64,000 bases of DNA from Alteromonas gilva (GTDB lineage: Bacteria; Pseudomonadota; Gammaproteobacteria; Enterobacterales; Alteromonadaceae), in NCBI RefSeq assembly GCF_028595265.1, contig NZ_JAQQXP010000002.1:62001-126000 (forward strand). Reading direction: 5' to 3'. Each line of letters begins with the position of its first letter. Position 1 is the first letter of the stretch. The notes beneath the pieces are model-generated. The model ran no database searches and had not been told where the DNA came from. It saw only the letters and a list, made by a program, of their open reading frames with translations. Positions 34,948 to 44,239 of this stretch are shown piece after piece. A program made the position numbers and the translations under genes.

Positions 34948-37206
34948 ATGTTTAATCAAAATATTAAAAACGCGCACTTAAATGCCATTACGCGTTCGAT
35001 GATTGTCGCCGCAGGCGCGATGACCTTTAGCATGGCCGCTACACCGGTGTGGGCGCAAGACGCTGAGCAAAAAGAAGACGAAGCCATTGTCGAAAATATT
35101 ATCGTTACGGCGCAAAAACGGTCTGAACGGCTGCAGGACGTGCCATTATCCATTGACGTACTGAATGCCTCAAGACTGGCTGAGTCAGGTAAAGCGAAGC
35201 TGGCCGACTTTTACACCGAAATTCCGGGCCTGAGTTATGTGCAAAGCCAAATGAGTAGCGCCATTATTATGCGTGGTATTGGCACCGACGCGGGTACCAG
35301 CATTCGCCCTACCGCGAGCACAACGATTGATGATGTGCCTTATGGCTCTGCTACCAATACCGGCGTGTCGCCCGATCTGGATCCGTCGGATCTGCAACAA
35401 ATCGAAGTGCTACGTGGTCCTCAGGGAACACTATACGGCGCTAGTTCAATGGGTGGTTTGTTAAAATATGTTACCCGTGACCCGGATCTTGAATATACCG
35501 AAGGCCGCGTTGAGTTAGGTGGCGCCAGCGCTGCCCATGGTAGCGAAGGTTACAGTATTCGTATGTCAGGCAGTACGCCGCTTACCGATAACTTTGCTAT
35601 TCGCGCCAGCGCATTTAAACGGGAAGATCCGTCGTTTGTAACTAATACCCGTGATGGCGCAGAAAACACGACCACCGCCGAAGGGGCTCGTGTGGCCGCA
35701 TTATGGCAAATCACCGACAACGTGAGTTTTCGTGGCTCGGCACTGTTCCAGAATAATGCCCAGGGGCAGTCATCTACCATCGACAGCAGCTACGATCTCA
35801 CGCCTGTTGACGGTCAGTATTCCCATACGCGTATGGTGGGTGCCGACGTATTCGAAGGCGAGACCCGCTTTTATACTGCACGCCTGAATGCCGAGCTGGG
35901 CTGGGCCACATTCGACGCAATTACCGGTTACAGCGAACACCGCTCCACCGCTAAGCAGGATGTGGGTTATACCACCATTGGTGATTTAGCCCCGATTTTT
36001 GCGGGCATGCTGGGGCTACCGTTTGAAAATCCAGGCGCGCAAATTGACAACCGCTATGATGTCGATAAGCTGAGCCAGGAATTACGCCTGTCTTCACCGG
36101 AGCAAGCGTTAATGTGGCAGGTTGGCTTGTTTTATACCAAAGAAGAGGTCGACAGCCTGCAAAACTTCTATTTGGGCGACAACCAAACGGGTGATGTGTT
36201 TTTCGACGTACCGCTGCTGATTTCTTTAGGTGATAACGAATACGAAGAGTCTGCTATCTTTGCTAACACAACTTACGCTATCACTGACAAGCTCGACGTT
36301 ACTGTTGGCGGTCGCTACGCCGAAAACGAGATTTCGGGTAACGGCGAAGCGGGCGGCATGCTGGCCTCTCCATCAACTACGAGCGAAAGCACAACCGATA
36401 ACGTCTTTACTTATTTATTGTCGACCCGCTACAAGTTTAATGAAGAGATGATGGCATATGCCCGTATTTCTTCGGGGTACCGCGCTGGTGGCACCAACAG
36501 TGATCTGCTCACCAATGCGCCGCAAAGCTACAGCTCAGACGAACTGGTAAGTTATGAAATAGGCTTTAAAGGCGCGTTGTTAGACGGAGATTTACGTACC
36601 GACGCAGCGCTGTTTTATATCGACTGGACTGACTTGCAGTTAACGCAGTTGGATCTGGAATTTGGCTCTACCTATTCTACCAATGCTGGCGCAGCGGTCA
36701 GCCAGGGACTGGAATTCAGCATCGACTACGATATCAATGCAAATTGGGTATTCTCTACCAACTATGCGTTTACCGATGCCACTCTGACCGAAGATATTCC
36801 GGGATTTGTTGAAGGGTCAACGGCCTACGGCAAAGATGGCGATCAACTGCCGTTTACCGGTAAACATAGTGGTACTGCGGGTATCAGCCGTTTTGTTGAA
36901 CTGAGTAACGGGCTTGAGTTGGCCATTAACGCGAAGGTGCGTTATACCGATGATCGTCAAATGCAGTTTACCCAGTCAGCGGCGTTACCACGCATTCAGT
37001 TACCGGGCTACACGACAGTTGATTTAAGCGCCACGCTTACCGATCTGGACTGGAAACTGACTGTGTACGCCAACAACGTTACTGATAAGGTCGGTTACGT
37101 TAATGCCAACCGTCGCTCTTCGGCAGCGCTGGGTACCGATGTTACCTACGGTCCAACGCTTATTCAGCCGCGCACAATCGGCGCCACAATAGCGTATCAG
37201 TTCTAA
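34948..37206 (+). CDS. TonB-dependent outer-membrane receptor
   Basis: The 752-residue receptor has a signal peptide ending at VWAQD (~37), TonB box IIVTAQKRSERLQDVP, plug motif VLRGPQGTLYGASSMGG with KYVTRDP, and a beta-barrel ending IAYQF. The ATG at 34948 follows GGGGA; the open frame extends 43 codons further up, but without a ribosome binding site. It heads a run of eight hydrolase, PLP-enzyme and RidA genes in the same direction, so it probably imports the peptide or peptide-like compound that they process. A GC-rich hairpin follows the stop. Confidence 0.9.
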   Translation: MFNQNIKNAHLNAITRSMIVAAGAMTFSMAATPVWAQDAEQKEDEAIVENIIVTAQKRSERLQDVPLSIDVLNASRLAESGKAKLADFYTEIPGLSYVQSQMSSAIIMRGIGTDAGTSIRPTASTTIDDVPYGSATNTGVSPDLDPSDLQQIEVLRGPQGTLYGASSMGGLLKYVTRDPDLEYTEGRVELGGASAAHGSEGYSIRMSGSTPLTDNFAIRASAFKREDPSFVTNTRDGAENTTTAEGARVAALWQITDNVSFRGSALFQNNAQGQSSTIDSSYDLTPVDGQYSHTRMVGADVFEGETRFYTARLNAELGWATFDAITGYSEHRSTAKQDVGYTTIGDLAPIFAGMLGLPFENPGAQIDNRYDVDKLSQELRLSSPEQALMWQVGLFYTKEEVDSLQNFYLGDNQTGDVFFDVPLLISLGDNEYEESAIFANTTYAITDKLDVTVGGRYAENEISGNGEAGGMLASPSTTSESTTDNVFTYLLSTRYKFNEEMMAYARISSGYRAGGTNSDLLTNAPQSYSSDELVSYEIGFKGALLDGDLRTDAALFYIDWTDLQLTQLDLEFGSTYSTNAGAAVSQGLEFSIDYDINANWVFSTNYAFTDATLTEDIPGFVEGSTAYGKDGDQLPFTGKHSGTAGISRFVELSNGLELAINAKVRYTDDRQMQFTQSAALPRIQLPGYTTVDLSATLTDLDWKLTVYANNVTDKVGYVNANRRSSAALGTDVTYGPTLIQPRTIGATIAYQF

Positions 37207-37213
37207 GCCAATA

Positions 37214-37235
37214 CACGGCCGGTTCGCCGGCCGTG
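37214..37235 (+). terminator. Perfect hairpin with TTCG loop after receptor gene
   Basis: CACGGCCGG and CCGGCCGTG pair over 9 bp around a TTCG tetraloop, 8 bases after the receptor stop. No T-run follows. It may stabilise the receptor mRNA 3' end and reduce expression of the downstream genes relative to the receptor. Confidence 0.55.
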
Positions 37236-37278
37236 AACTCGTGTTCCTCTCCATACGTTTTTATTTAACAGGTTGATT

Positions 37279-38934
37279 ATGAAAGTCGTAACCTTGTTAT
37301 TGGCATTGTTGGTGAGCGTGCCTGTGTTAGCACAATCGCCGGCATTGCAAATAACAATGACCCCGCTATTCAGCGACGGGCAGCTTACCGCCGTGAGCAT
37401 TGAGCAGCACTACAGCGGCCTGCAGGGTAAGCAGCCACTGTGGTCTGTTTCACAAACCGTAGGGCCTCTGCAAAATATCGCAGCGCGTATCCACGGCCTG
37501 TCGTTGCGTGACAGTCAGGGTAATGTACCCTTGCTCGATACCCAGCAGACTCCTGTAGTGCTAGAGGTTAGCAACCCGCAAAGCTGGCAGACAGGCCGGG
37601 CGATCAATGGCGAGGTCACGCTTCGCTATACCGCAGACGTGTCTGAGGATACCAATACCGGGCCAACCTGGGAGTTGCGCTCACAAGCAACCGGGGTAAG
37701 CGGCGCCGGGATTGCTTTTTTAGTCTTGCCCGACCTTGATACCGATCTCAAAGTAACCAGTAACTGGGTACTCTCAGCGTTTCCGTACCCGGCTTCGCAG
37801 ATCGATAGTTTACCGGCAGCACCAGCAATATCGCTTAACCGCGTGCTGATGAGTTATTTTATGGCGGGCAATCTCGCCACTACGCCCGCATCTGCGGCAC
37901 CGTTTTACGCCGCGTCTTTGCAATCGTTCAATGCCATATCCAACACCGAGCTACTTAACTGGTCGGCGGCGAGTTACAAACAGCTGAACCGGCTATTTAA
38001 TACGGCCGGTCAACAACCGTTTACCGTGCTATTTCGCGATAATCCGCTCATTATGCAAAGCGGTACCGCGTTGCCAGACGCCTTAATGGTGGCCGCTAAA
38101 GCAGAGAACACCCAGAGCAAGCTAAAACAAATACTCATGCACGAGATGGTGCATGTGTTTTTGCATGGCCTGGCTGACGAAAGCTGGTTTCAGGAAGGCC
38201 TGGCCATTTATTACCAGGATCGCGCTGCGTTTTTACTCGGTATGCTAACCGTAACCGAGTACGCCGAGCGGATGAATAACACCTTGCTTAAGTATTACAG
38301 CAACGTGCAAAAGCACATGACCATGAGCGATGCCACGGCCGCTTTCTGGACTGATGCCAGGGCTCGTTTGCAGCCGTACAACCGCGGTGCGATGTACTTT
38401 ATGATTACCGATGGTCGTATTCGCACTGCCACGAACGGCAAGCGCAACCTCGACCATGTGCTAAATCAGTTTCTAACGATGCACCGGCGCGGCGAGTCGG
38501 TGACCAAAGACGATTGGTTAACCTTGTTGCAGAGTATTATCGGTGAGCAGGCGTATGCAGATTACAACGCCATGCAACAGGGCGATATGTTAATACCCGA
38601 CAACAACGCGCTGGGCGAATGCTTTGCCCTTACTAAAACCACGACACCTGTTTTTGAGCTAGGCTTTGATATTGCCAGTTTGATGCAGTCGCCGCGGATC
38701 ATTCGCGGCTTAAAAGCCGGTTCGCCGGCGGCGAAAGCCGGGCTAAAAGAACACGACGTGGTGCTTAATACCCTGAGCCTTGATGCCCGGCAGGCAACGC
38801 CACAAGCACCAATTCAACTTGTCGTTCAACGCGGCAACGCCGAACAAACCATTTCGTTTGTGCCGGCAGGGCCGCAGACCACGTCCTATGCCTGGCAGGT
38901 GCGTGGCCACAATGAGGAACAATCATGTCACTAA
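37279..38934 (+). CDS. Exported gluzincin-like metallopeptidase with C-terminal PDZ domain (copy 1)
   Basis: The 551-residue protein has a signal peptide (VVTLLLALLVSVPVLAQS), a beta-rich N-terminal domain (about 25-200), a zinc site HEMVH (288-292) and a following WFQEGLAIYY with Glu306, and a PDZ domain at about 470-520 (RGLKAGSPAAKAGLKEHDVV). The order resembles M61 glycyl aminopeptidases. The gap from HExxH to the glutamate is 13 residues, shorter than the 18 of classical gluzincins and of copy 2 at 44682. The start is the ATG at 37279. It overlaps the next gene by 10 bases. Peptide trimming in the periplasm or at the surface is likely; substrate unknown. Confidence 0.75.
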   Translation: MKVVTLLLALLVSVPVLAQSPALQITMTPLFSDGQLTAVSIEQHYSGLQGKQPLWSVSQTVGPLQNIAARIHGLSLRDSQGNVPLLDTQQTPVVLEVSNPQSWQTGRAINGEVTLRYTADVSEDTNTGPTWELRSQATGVSGAGIAFLVLPDLDTDLKVTSNWVLSAFPYPASQIDSLPAAPAISLNRVLMSYFMAGNLATTPASAAPFYAASLQSFNAISNTELLNWSAASYKQLNRLFNTAGQQPFTVLFRDNPLIMQSGTALPDALMVAAKAENTQSKLKQILMHEMVHVFLHGLADESWFQEGLAIYYQDRAAFLLGMLTVTEYAERMNNTLLKYYSNVQKHMTMSDATAAFWTDARARLQPYNRGAMYFMITDGRIRTATNGKRNLDHVLNQFLTMHRRGESVTKDDWLTLLQSIIGEQAYADYNAMQQGDMLIPDNNALGECFALTKTTTPVFELGFDIASLMQSPRIIRGLKAGSPAAKAGLKEHDVVLNTLSLDARQATPQAPIQLVVQRGNAEQTISFVPAGPQTTSYAWQVRGHNEEQSCH

Positions 38935-40367
38935 TACGACGCCTGTTATGCCTGGCCGTTGCCAGTTGCGTGTTACCGGTGAATGCGGCCAGCACTAACT
39001 GGCATCACATCCAGCAATCTCACGAGTATTCCCTTAACGATACTGATTATTCGTATCAGGCCTATTTCAATGAGCTGATGCTCAGTGAATCGGCGTCTGT
39101 TAGCGCGACTTCCTATGTTATCGACAGTGCCGCTAAACGCCCGGTGCTGTTTGCCTTTAACGGCGGGCCTGGCGCCTCCTCCTCGCCGCTGCACTTTAAT
39201 GGTATCGGGCCCTGGAACAAAGAAAAAAACGCCAGTGGCGAAGAGACCTTTACACGCAATCCGGCTACTGCATTAAAGTATGCTGATCTGGTGTTTATTG
39301 ACCCACCGGGTACCGGGTTTAGCTTACCCTCAGAAACGCCACGGGACCATGCAAACGTCTGGACCCCTGAGGGCGATGCTCAAACTGTTCATCGCTTTAT
39401 TACTGCCTGGCTTAAGCAACACAACCGCGAGGATGCGCCGGTTTACTTAGCGGGCGAAAGTTACGGCGGATTTCGTTTGGCCACACTGCTCGGGCAGCCT
39501 GTCAGCTACGATTTACGCGGCATACTGCTTATCTCGCCCATGCTCGATGCCAGCGCAACAGAAGTTGCCGGGGGGAATATCCTGCCCTACATCCTGAACC
39601 TGCCCTCTTTTGCGGTGGCGGCGGTGCAACATGGGCTGGTTGAAAGTCACGGGTTATCCAGTCGCGAGGTGTTTAACCGCGCCAAAGCGTTTGCGTTGTC
39701 CGAGTACGCTCAGGCATTACTTATGGGCGCGGCACTACCCGAAGCGCAGGCCCGGGCGGTCGCCAGCAAAATGGCCGGCTATCTGGGGCTAAGCGCGGCC
39801 ACCATCGTTGCTCACGATCTTAAAATCGACAGTGAATACTTTCGTCTTAATGCGCTAAAAGCCCAGGGCCAACAGTTTGGCCGGCTTGATGCGCGTGTAT
39901 TGGCGCCAATACCTAAGAAAGACAATGACAAGCCGTCTGCCTTAAGCGATCCCTCTCTGGGATTAGGCAAGTCGCTGATTATGCGCTCTGACGCGATTAC
40001 CAACTATATGCAGCAAGCGCTCGGCGTTGAGCGCAGCACCCCCTACGCCGCGCTATCGCTGGAGGTTAACCGCCAGTGGCAATACGGCAAACAGGGCTCG
40101 CCCTGGGAGGGGCCAAACTTTTATTTTAATCCCACACCCAATATCGCTGCGCAACTTAGCCAGCGGCCCAACTTCAAAGTAGTGGTACTTACCGGTTACT
40201 TCGATTTGGCCGTGCCGGCGTTAGCCCCCTGGTATGCCCTGACGCAAAGCGGCATTGCGCCGCAGCAGGTGCAATACGAAATGATTAACAGCGGTCATTC
40301 GGTGTTTGCCGAGCAGGCTGAGCAGGCGCGACTGGAAACGATTATGCAGGAGTTACTTCAACCATGA
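38925..40367 (+). CDS. Exported S10-family serine carboxypeptidase (copy 1)
   Basis: The 480-residue protein has a signal peptide (LLCLAVASCVLPVNAAS) and all S10 marks: the oxyanion/substrate motif FNGGPGASSS (~72), the nucleophile GESYGG with Ser179, the Asp region LTGYFDLAVP (~425) and the catalytic His in NSGHSVF (~455). S10 enzymes release C-terminal residues at acid to neutral pH; they are common in fungi and plants and less so in bacteria. It overlaps both neighbours (10 and 4 bases), so it is translated as part of the operon. Confidence 0.85.
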   Translation: MSLIRRLLCLAVASCVLPVNAASTNWHHIQQSHEYSLNDTDYSYQAYFNELMLSESASVSATSYVIDSAAKRPVLFAFNGGPGASSSPLHFNGIGPWNKEKNASGEETFTRNPATALKYADLVFIDPPGTGFSLPSETPRDHANVWTPEGDAQTVHRFITAWLKQHNREDAPVYLAGESYGGFRLATLLGQPVSYDLRGILLISPMLDASATEVAGGNILPYILNLPSFAVAAVQHGLVESHGLSSREVFNRAKAFALSEYAQALLMGAALPEAQARAVASKMAGYLGLSAATIVAHDLKIDSEYFRLNALKAQGQQFGRLDARVLAPIPKKDNDKPSALSDPSLGLGKSLIMRSDAITNYMQQALGVERSTPYAALSLEVNRQWQYGKQGSPWEGPNFYFNPTPNIAAQLSQRPNFKVVVLTGYFDLAVPALAPWYALTQSGIAPQQVQYEMINSGHSVFAEQAEQARLETIMQELLQP

Positions 40368-42409
40368 TGATATGGCGTATAAAAGCCCGCCAATACACCA
40401 GGGCAACACTGGTTGCTTTGCTCACGGCGCTGGCGGTACAACCGGTCATGGCTGGCACGCAAACCTTATCGGTGCTGGCCAATAGCGAAAAAGTCGGTTT
40501 TGTAAACGTGTTGCACGAAGATCACAGAGTGTCGGTTGATTATCACGTCGACAACAATGGGCGCGGACCAAAGCTGCACGCTGACATCGCGCTCAACGAC
40601 GAGGGCATGCCCGTAGACTGGCAAATTAGCGGCCGTTCTTTAATGGGCGGGCAAATAAGCGAAACCTACGAGTGGCAAAACGGCGTTGCCAACTGGCAGA
40701 GTCAGGCTGACAGTGGCAGCACAAAACAACCCGCCCCCACGCTTTATATTACGAATGACAGCACGCCCTGGGAAACCGCGCACTATGTGAAAACCGTATG
40801 GGCACAGCCCGGGCATCGCCTGGCGGTAGTGCCCGCCGGTGAACTCTCGGTAGAGCGGTTGCAGACCATTTCGCTCGATGGCGATGTTGCCGCCACCGTG
40901 TACCGAATGACAGGGCGCGGGCTTACGCCTGATTACGTGCTGTTTGACAACAACATGATGCTGTTTGCGGTACTTGGCAGCAACCAACTTACTATACGGG
41001 AAGGCTTTGAATCTGCGTTGGCACGCTTGTCAGCCCTGTATGGCGAGCTCGAAATGAGCAGGGTACAAACCCTGCAGCAGAGGCTGTCGCATAGCATTGA
41101 TGGCCGCTACGCAGTAAAAAACGCGTACCTGTTTAATAGCCAGAACGGTACGCGGCAAGGACCGGTTAACGTGGTAGTAGAAAACGGCGTGATTCAGCTT
41201 ATTGCGCCCGTGAGCAAGTCGGCTGTGATCAGGGATTTACCTTATTTTGATGCGCAAGGCGGCACGCTTATTCCCGGACTGCATGATATGCATTCGCACA
41301 CCACCCTCGACAGTGGTTTATGGTATCTGGCTGCGGGCGTTACCAATACACGGGATATGGGCAACAATAATGCCTTCCTTGTCGATCTGATTGAGCAGCT
41401 TAACCATAAAACCCTGGCCGGGCCGCGCATTGTTAAAAATGGCTTTTTGGAAGGGCGCAGCCCTTATTCGGCGCGCTTAGGCTTTGTGGTAGACAGCGAG
41501 GAAGATGCGCTGGAAAAGGTTCGCTGGTATCACGACAACGGTTACTGGCAAATCAAGATTTACAACTCTATGAACCCCGACTGGGTGCCTGCGATTACTC
41601 GCGAAGCACATAAACTCGGCATGGGCGTGACCGGCCATATTCCGGCATTCACTAACCCCGATGCCATGATTAACAGCGGCTACGATGAAATCTCACACAT
41701 TAACCAGCTCATGTTAGGCTGGCTGCTGGAGCCCGGTGAAGACACCCGCACGCCACTGCGCCTCACGGCCATGCAGCGTGCCACCGGGTTGGATCTTAAT
41801 AGCGACAAGGTGCAACGTACGATTGCTCATATGGCCAATGAGGACATTGCGATTGATCCGACGGCGGTGATTCTGGAACGCCTGATGCTAAGTCGGGCAG
41901 GCACTGTCAGCGATGCCGACGCGCCTTATTTAGACCACATGCCCATTAGCTATCAGCGTTACCGTAAGCGCACCTTTGTGCCCAACTTAACGCCTGAGGT
42001 GGACACCGCCTACCGGGACAGTTTCAGCAAGTTGCTGGCGGTCATTAAACGCCTGCACGAACAGGGCGTGCAATTGTTGCCCGGCACCGACGATACCAGC
42101 GGTTTTACCGTGCATCGTGAAATAGAACTCTATGTAGAAGCAGGGCTGACGCCCGCTGAAGCGCTTATCACCGCGACTTTAGGAAGTGCTGCGTACATGG
42201 GCAACGATGAACAGCTCGGCAGCATTGAAGAGGGTAAGAAAGCCGACTTAGTGTTGCTGGCAGGCAATCCGCTCAATGATATCTCCGCCGTGCGCAAACC
42301 ACGTTTGGTGATCAAAGATGAGCAAGTTTATTTTCCGGCAGAGATATACCGCGCGCTGGGCGTTGTGCCCTTTGCTGAAGAGGTGTCTTTTTCGAGCAAT
42401 GAAGAGTAA
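40364..42409 (+). CDS. Exported amidohydrolase (imidazolonepropionase/prolidase-like)
   Basis: The 681-residue protein has a signal peptide ending near PVMAG (~31), a unique N-terminal beta domain (to about 240), and a metal-dependent amidohydrolase domain. Metal-site residues are intact: His310 and His312 (HDMHSHT), Lys398 (WQIKIYN, likely carboxylated), histidines in VTGHIPAF and ISHINQL, and Asp576 in LLPGTDDTSG. The C-terminal GSIEEGKKADLVLLAGNPL is typical of the family. Relatives cleave Xaa-Pro dipeptides, N-acyl amino acids or cyclic amides. It overlaps the S10 gene by 4 bases. Confidence 0.85.
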   Translation: MMIWRIKARQYTRATLVALLTALAVQPVMAGTQTLSVLANSEKVGFVNVLHEDHRVSVDYHVDNNGRGPKLHADIALNDEGMPVDWQISGRSLMGGQISETYEWQNGVANWQSQADSGSTKQPAPTLYITNDSTPWETAHYVKTVWAQPGHRLAVVPAGELSVERLQTISLDGDVAATVYRMTGRGLTPDYVLFDNNMMLFAVLGSNQLTIREGFESALARLSALYGELEMSRVQTLQQRLSHSIDGRYAVKNAYLFNSQNGTRQGPVNVVVENGVIQLIAPVSKSAVIRDLPYFDAQGGTLIPGLHDMHSHTTLDSGLWYLAAGVTNTRDMGNNNAFLVDLIEQLNHKTLAGPRIVKNGFLEGRSPYSARLGFVVDSEEDALEKVRWYHDNGYWQIKIYNSMNPDWVPAITREAHKLGMGVTGHIPAFTNPDAMINSGYDEISHINQLMLGWLLEPGEDTRTPLRLTAMQRATGLDLNSDKVQRTIAHMANEDIAIDPTAVILERLMLSRAGTVSDADAPYLDHMPISYQRYRKRTFVPNLTPEVDTAYRDSFSKLLAVIKRLHEQGVQLLPGTDDTSGFTVHREIELYVEAGLTPAEALITATLGSAAYMGNDEQLGSIEEGKKADLVLLAGNPLNDISAVRKPRLVIKDEQVYFPAEIYRALGVVPFAEEVSFSSNEE

Positions 42410-42422
42410 CAAAAAGCAGTCC

Positions 42423-42959
42423 ATGGATACCATAGAACAACGTTTAAACGCACTCGGGTATAGCCTGCCGCCAGCCATGAAAGTGCCCGCTGGCATCACT
42501 CTCCCGTTTAGTATGGTGAGGGTGATTGGTAATCGCGCCTTAATTTCTGGCCACGGCCCGCAAGCACCGGATGGTGCGCCCACGGCAATCACCGGTACAA
42601 TAGGCGATAACCTGACGGTGGAAGACGGCTATTACGCCGCGCAGCTTACCGGGTTATCGATTCTGGGCAGTCTCAAACGGACCCTGGGCAGTCTCGACCG
42701 CATTGCCTGTTGGGGTAAAATTTTGGGCATGGTGGCCGCGGTGCCAGACTTTGAGCACCATCCCAACGTGATCAACGGCTTTTCAGATCTCATTATACAA
42801 CTGTTTGGCGAAGAAAAGGGCCAGCACAGCCGTAGTGCTGTCGGCATGGCGTCCTTGCCGTTCGGTATTCCGGTAGAAATAGAAGGCGAGGTTATGCTTT
42901 ATCCGTCATCTGCCGAACCACATTTAACATCTGCGCATGCAGGGGAGAGTAGCCTATGA
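42423..42959 (+). CDS. RidA/YjgF-family protein, cytoplasmic (copy 1)
   Basis: The 178-residue RidA-type protein (the longer, chorismate-mutase-like subgroup) has no signal peptide. It begins MDTIEQRLNALGYSLPP and has VIGNRALISGHGPQAPDG and a C-terminal HSRSAVGMASLPFGIPVEIE in which Arg137 corresponds to the catalytic arginine. RidA proteins hydrolyse reactive enamines and imines made by PLP enzymes. An ATG at 42399, overlapping the upstream stop, is an alternative start; neither has a strong ribosome binding site. It overlaps the PLP-enzyme gene by 4 bases. Confidence 0.8.
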   Translation: MDTIEQRLNALGYSLPPAMKVPAGITLPFSMVRVIGNRALISGHGPQAPDGAPTAITGTIGDNLTVEDGYYAAQLTGLSILGSLKRTLGSLDRIACWGKILGMVAAVPDFEHHPNVINGFSDLIIQLFGEEKGQHSRSAVGMASLPFGIPVEIEGEVMLYPSSAEPHLTSAHAGESSL

Positions 42960-44239
42960 AATATGCATCTTTAACCAATCAGCCGGGCATGGGTGTCAAT
43001 GCCTCGCGACGCAAGTTGTTGTCAGGCTTAGTGGCCGCTGCGCCCGCTGTGGCAGGATTGTCTGCCTTGTCAATGTCGCCCGCCCAGGCTGGCACTGTCA
43101 GTGGTGGTTTAAATAACAGCCGGCGCGACTTTGCGTTGCAAACGACCTACATTAACGGCGCCTATACTCACCCCATCAGTACCGGCGCAGGCAAAGCCAT
43201 AGAGCATTATCTGAGTGGCCGCACCATGGATGCCAACAAAGACAATGTGAGTTTTTCCGGTGACCGTAAAACCGCCATGGACTTATTTGGCGAGTTGTTC
43301 AATGCCGATGCCGACGAACTTGCCTGGATCCCCAGTACCATGGTGGGAGAGAATCATGTGGTCGCCGGCCTAGGCTTGCATCAGGGCGGCCGCGTGGTGA
43401 CCGACGTTTATCACTTTGGCGGGTCATTGTTTATGTACAACGAACTGGCGAAAAAGGGCCTTGATTTACACATTGTTGAGGCCCGCGATAACCGTATTCA
43501 CCTGGAGGATCTGGACAAAGCCATTACGCCCGGCACTAAACTGGTTGCGCTGACGCTGGTGTCTAATATCGGTGGCTTTGAGCACGATCTTAAAGCGGTT
43601 TGCGATATTGCGCATGCCAAAGGCGCCATGGTGTTTGCCGATATTATCCAGTGCGCCGGGGCATCACCCATTGACCTGCATGGCTCGGGCGTCGACTTTG
43701 CGTCCTGTTCAACCTACAAGTGGTTGATGGGCGATTTTGGTATCGGCATCATGTACGCCCGCAGAGAAAGTCAGCAACACCTTGAGCGTAGCCAGTATGG
43801 TTATCGCCAGGAAGGCAAGTTCGTGTCGCACTATCTGCCCGGTGACACACCCGCCGATGTGCTGCTGGAAACTGAGCCACGGCCTGGTCTGGCCGGATTA
43901 GTCGAAGTGGGGACCATGGGGAGCGCTGGTGTTGCCAGTCTGGCGTACTCGCTCAACTACCTTAAAAATCTGGGCATAGCCAACATCGAAGCCTGGCGTC
44001 AGCCATTGCTGCAATATTTGCACGAGGAAATTCCCAAGCTAGGTTATAAGTCCATGACCCCAACGGATTCACGTTCACCCATTATCACCTTTGAATGTGT
44101 CGGTAAAGGCAACGCTGTCTACGAAAAAATGCAAAAAGCCGGCGTTGAAATCACCGTGTATGGCAACCGGTTCCGCATTGCTCCTTCATTTTATAACACC
44201 ATGGGGGATGTTGAGACCCTCGTTAAGGCACTCGCATGA
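42956..44239 (+). CDS. Tat-exported class V PLP-dependent enzyme (isopenicillin N epimerase/PvdN-like)
   Basis: The 427-residue protein starts with a twin-arginine signal: SRRKLLSGLV at 18-27, a mild hydrophobic stretch, and a likely AQA cleavage near 46. The mature part has the fold-type I class V pattern: cofactor Asp in VFADIIQCAG (~230), the PLP Schiff-base lysine Lys255 in STYKWLMGDFGIG, and SRSPIITFECVGK in the small domain. Tat export lets the enzyme fold with PLP in the cytoplasm before reaching the periplasm, as for PvdN of pyoverdine maturation. The reaction cannot be told: aminotransfer, elimination, desulfuration or epimerisation all occur in the family. RidA genes overlap it on both sides (ATGA), implying an enamine/imine product. 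Confidence 0.85.
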   Translation: MKYASLTNQPGMGVNASRRKLLSGLVAAAPAVAGLSALSMSPAQAGTVSGGLNNSRRDFALQTTYINGAYTHPISTGAGKAIEHYLSGRTMDANKDNVSFSGDRKTAMDLFGELFNADADELAWIPSTMVGENHVVAGLGLHQGGRVVTDVYHFGGSLFMYNELAKKGLDLHIVEARDNRIHLEDLDKAITPGTKLVALTLVSNIGGFEHDLKAVCDIAHAKGAMVFADIIQCAGASPIDLHGSGVDFASCSTYKWLMGDFGIGIMYARRESQQHLERSQYGYRQEGKFVSHYLPGDTPADVLLETEPRPGLAGLVEVGTMGSAGVASLAYSLNYLKNLGIANIEAWRQPLLQYLHEEIPKLGYKSMTPTDSRSPIITFECVGKGNAVYEKMQKAGVEITVYGNRFRIAPSFYNTMGDVETLVKALA

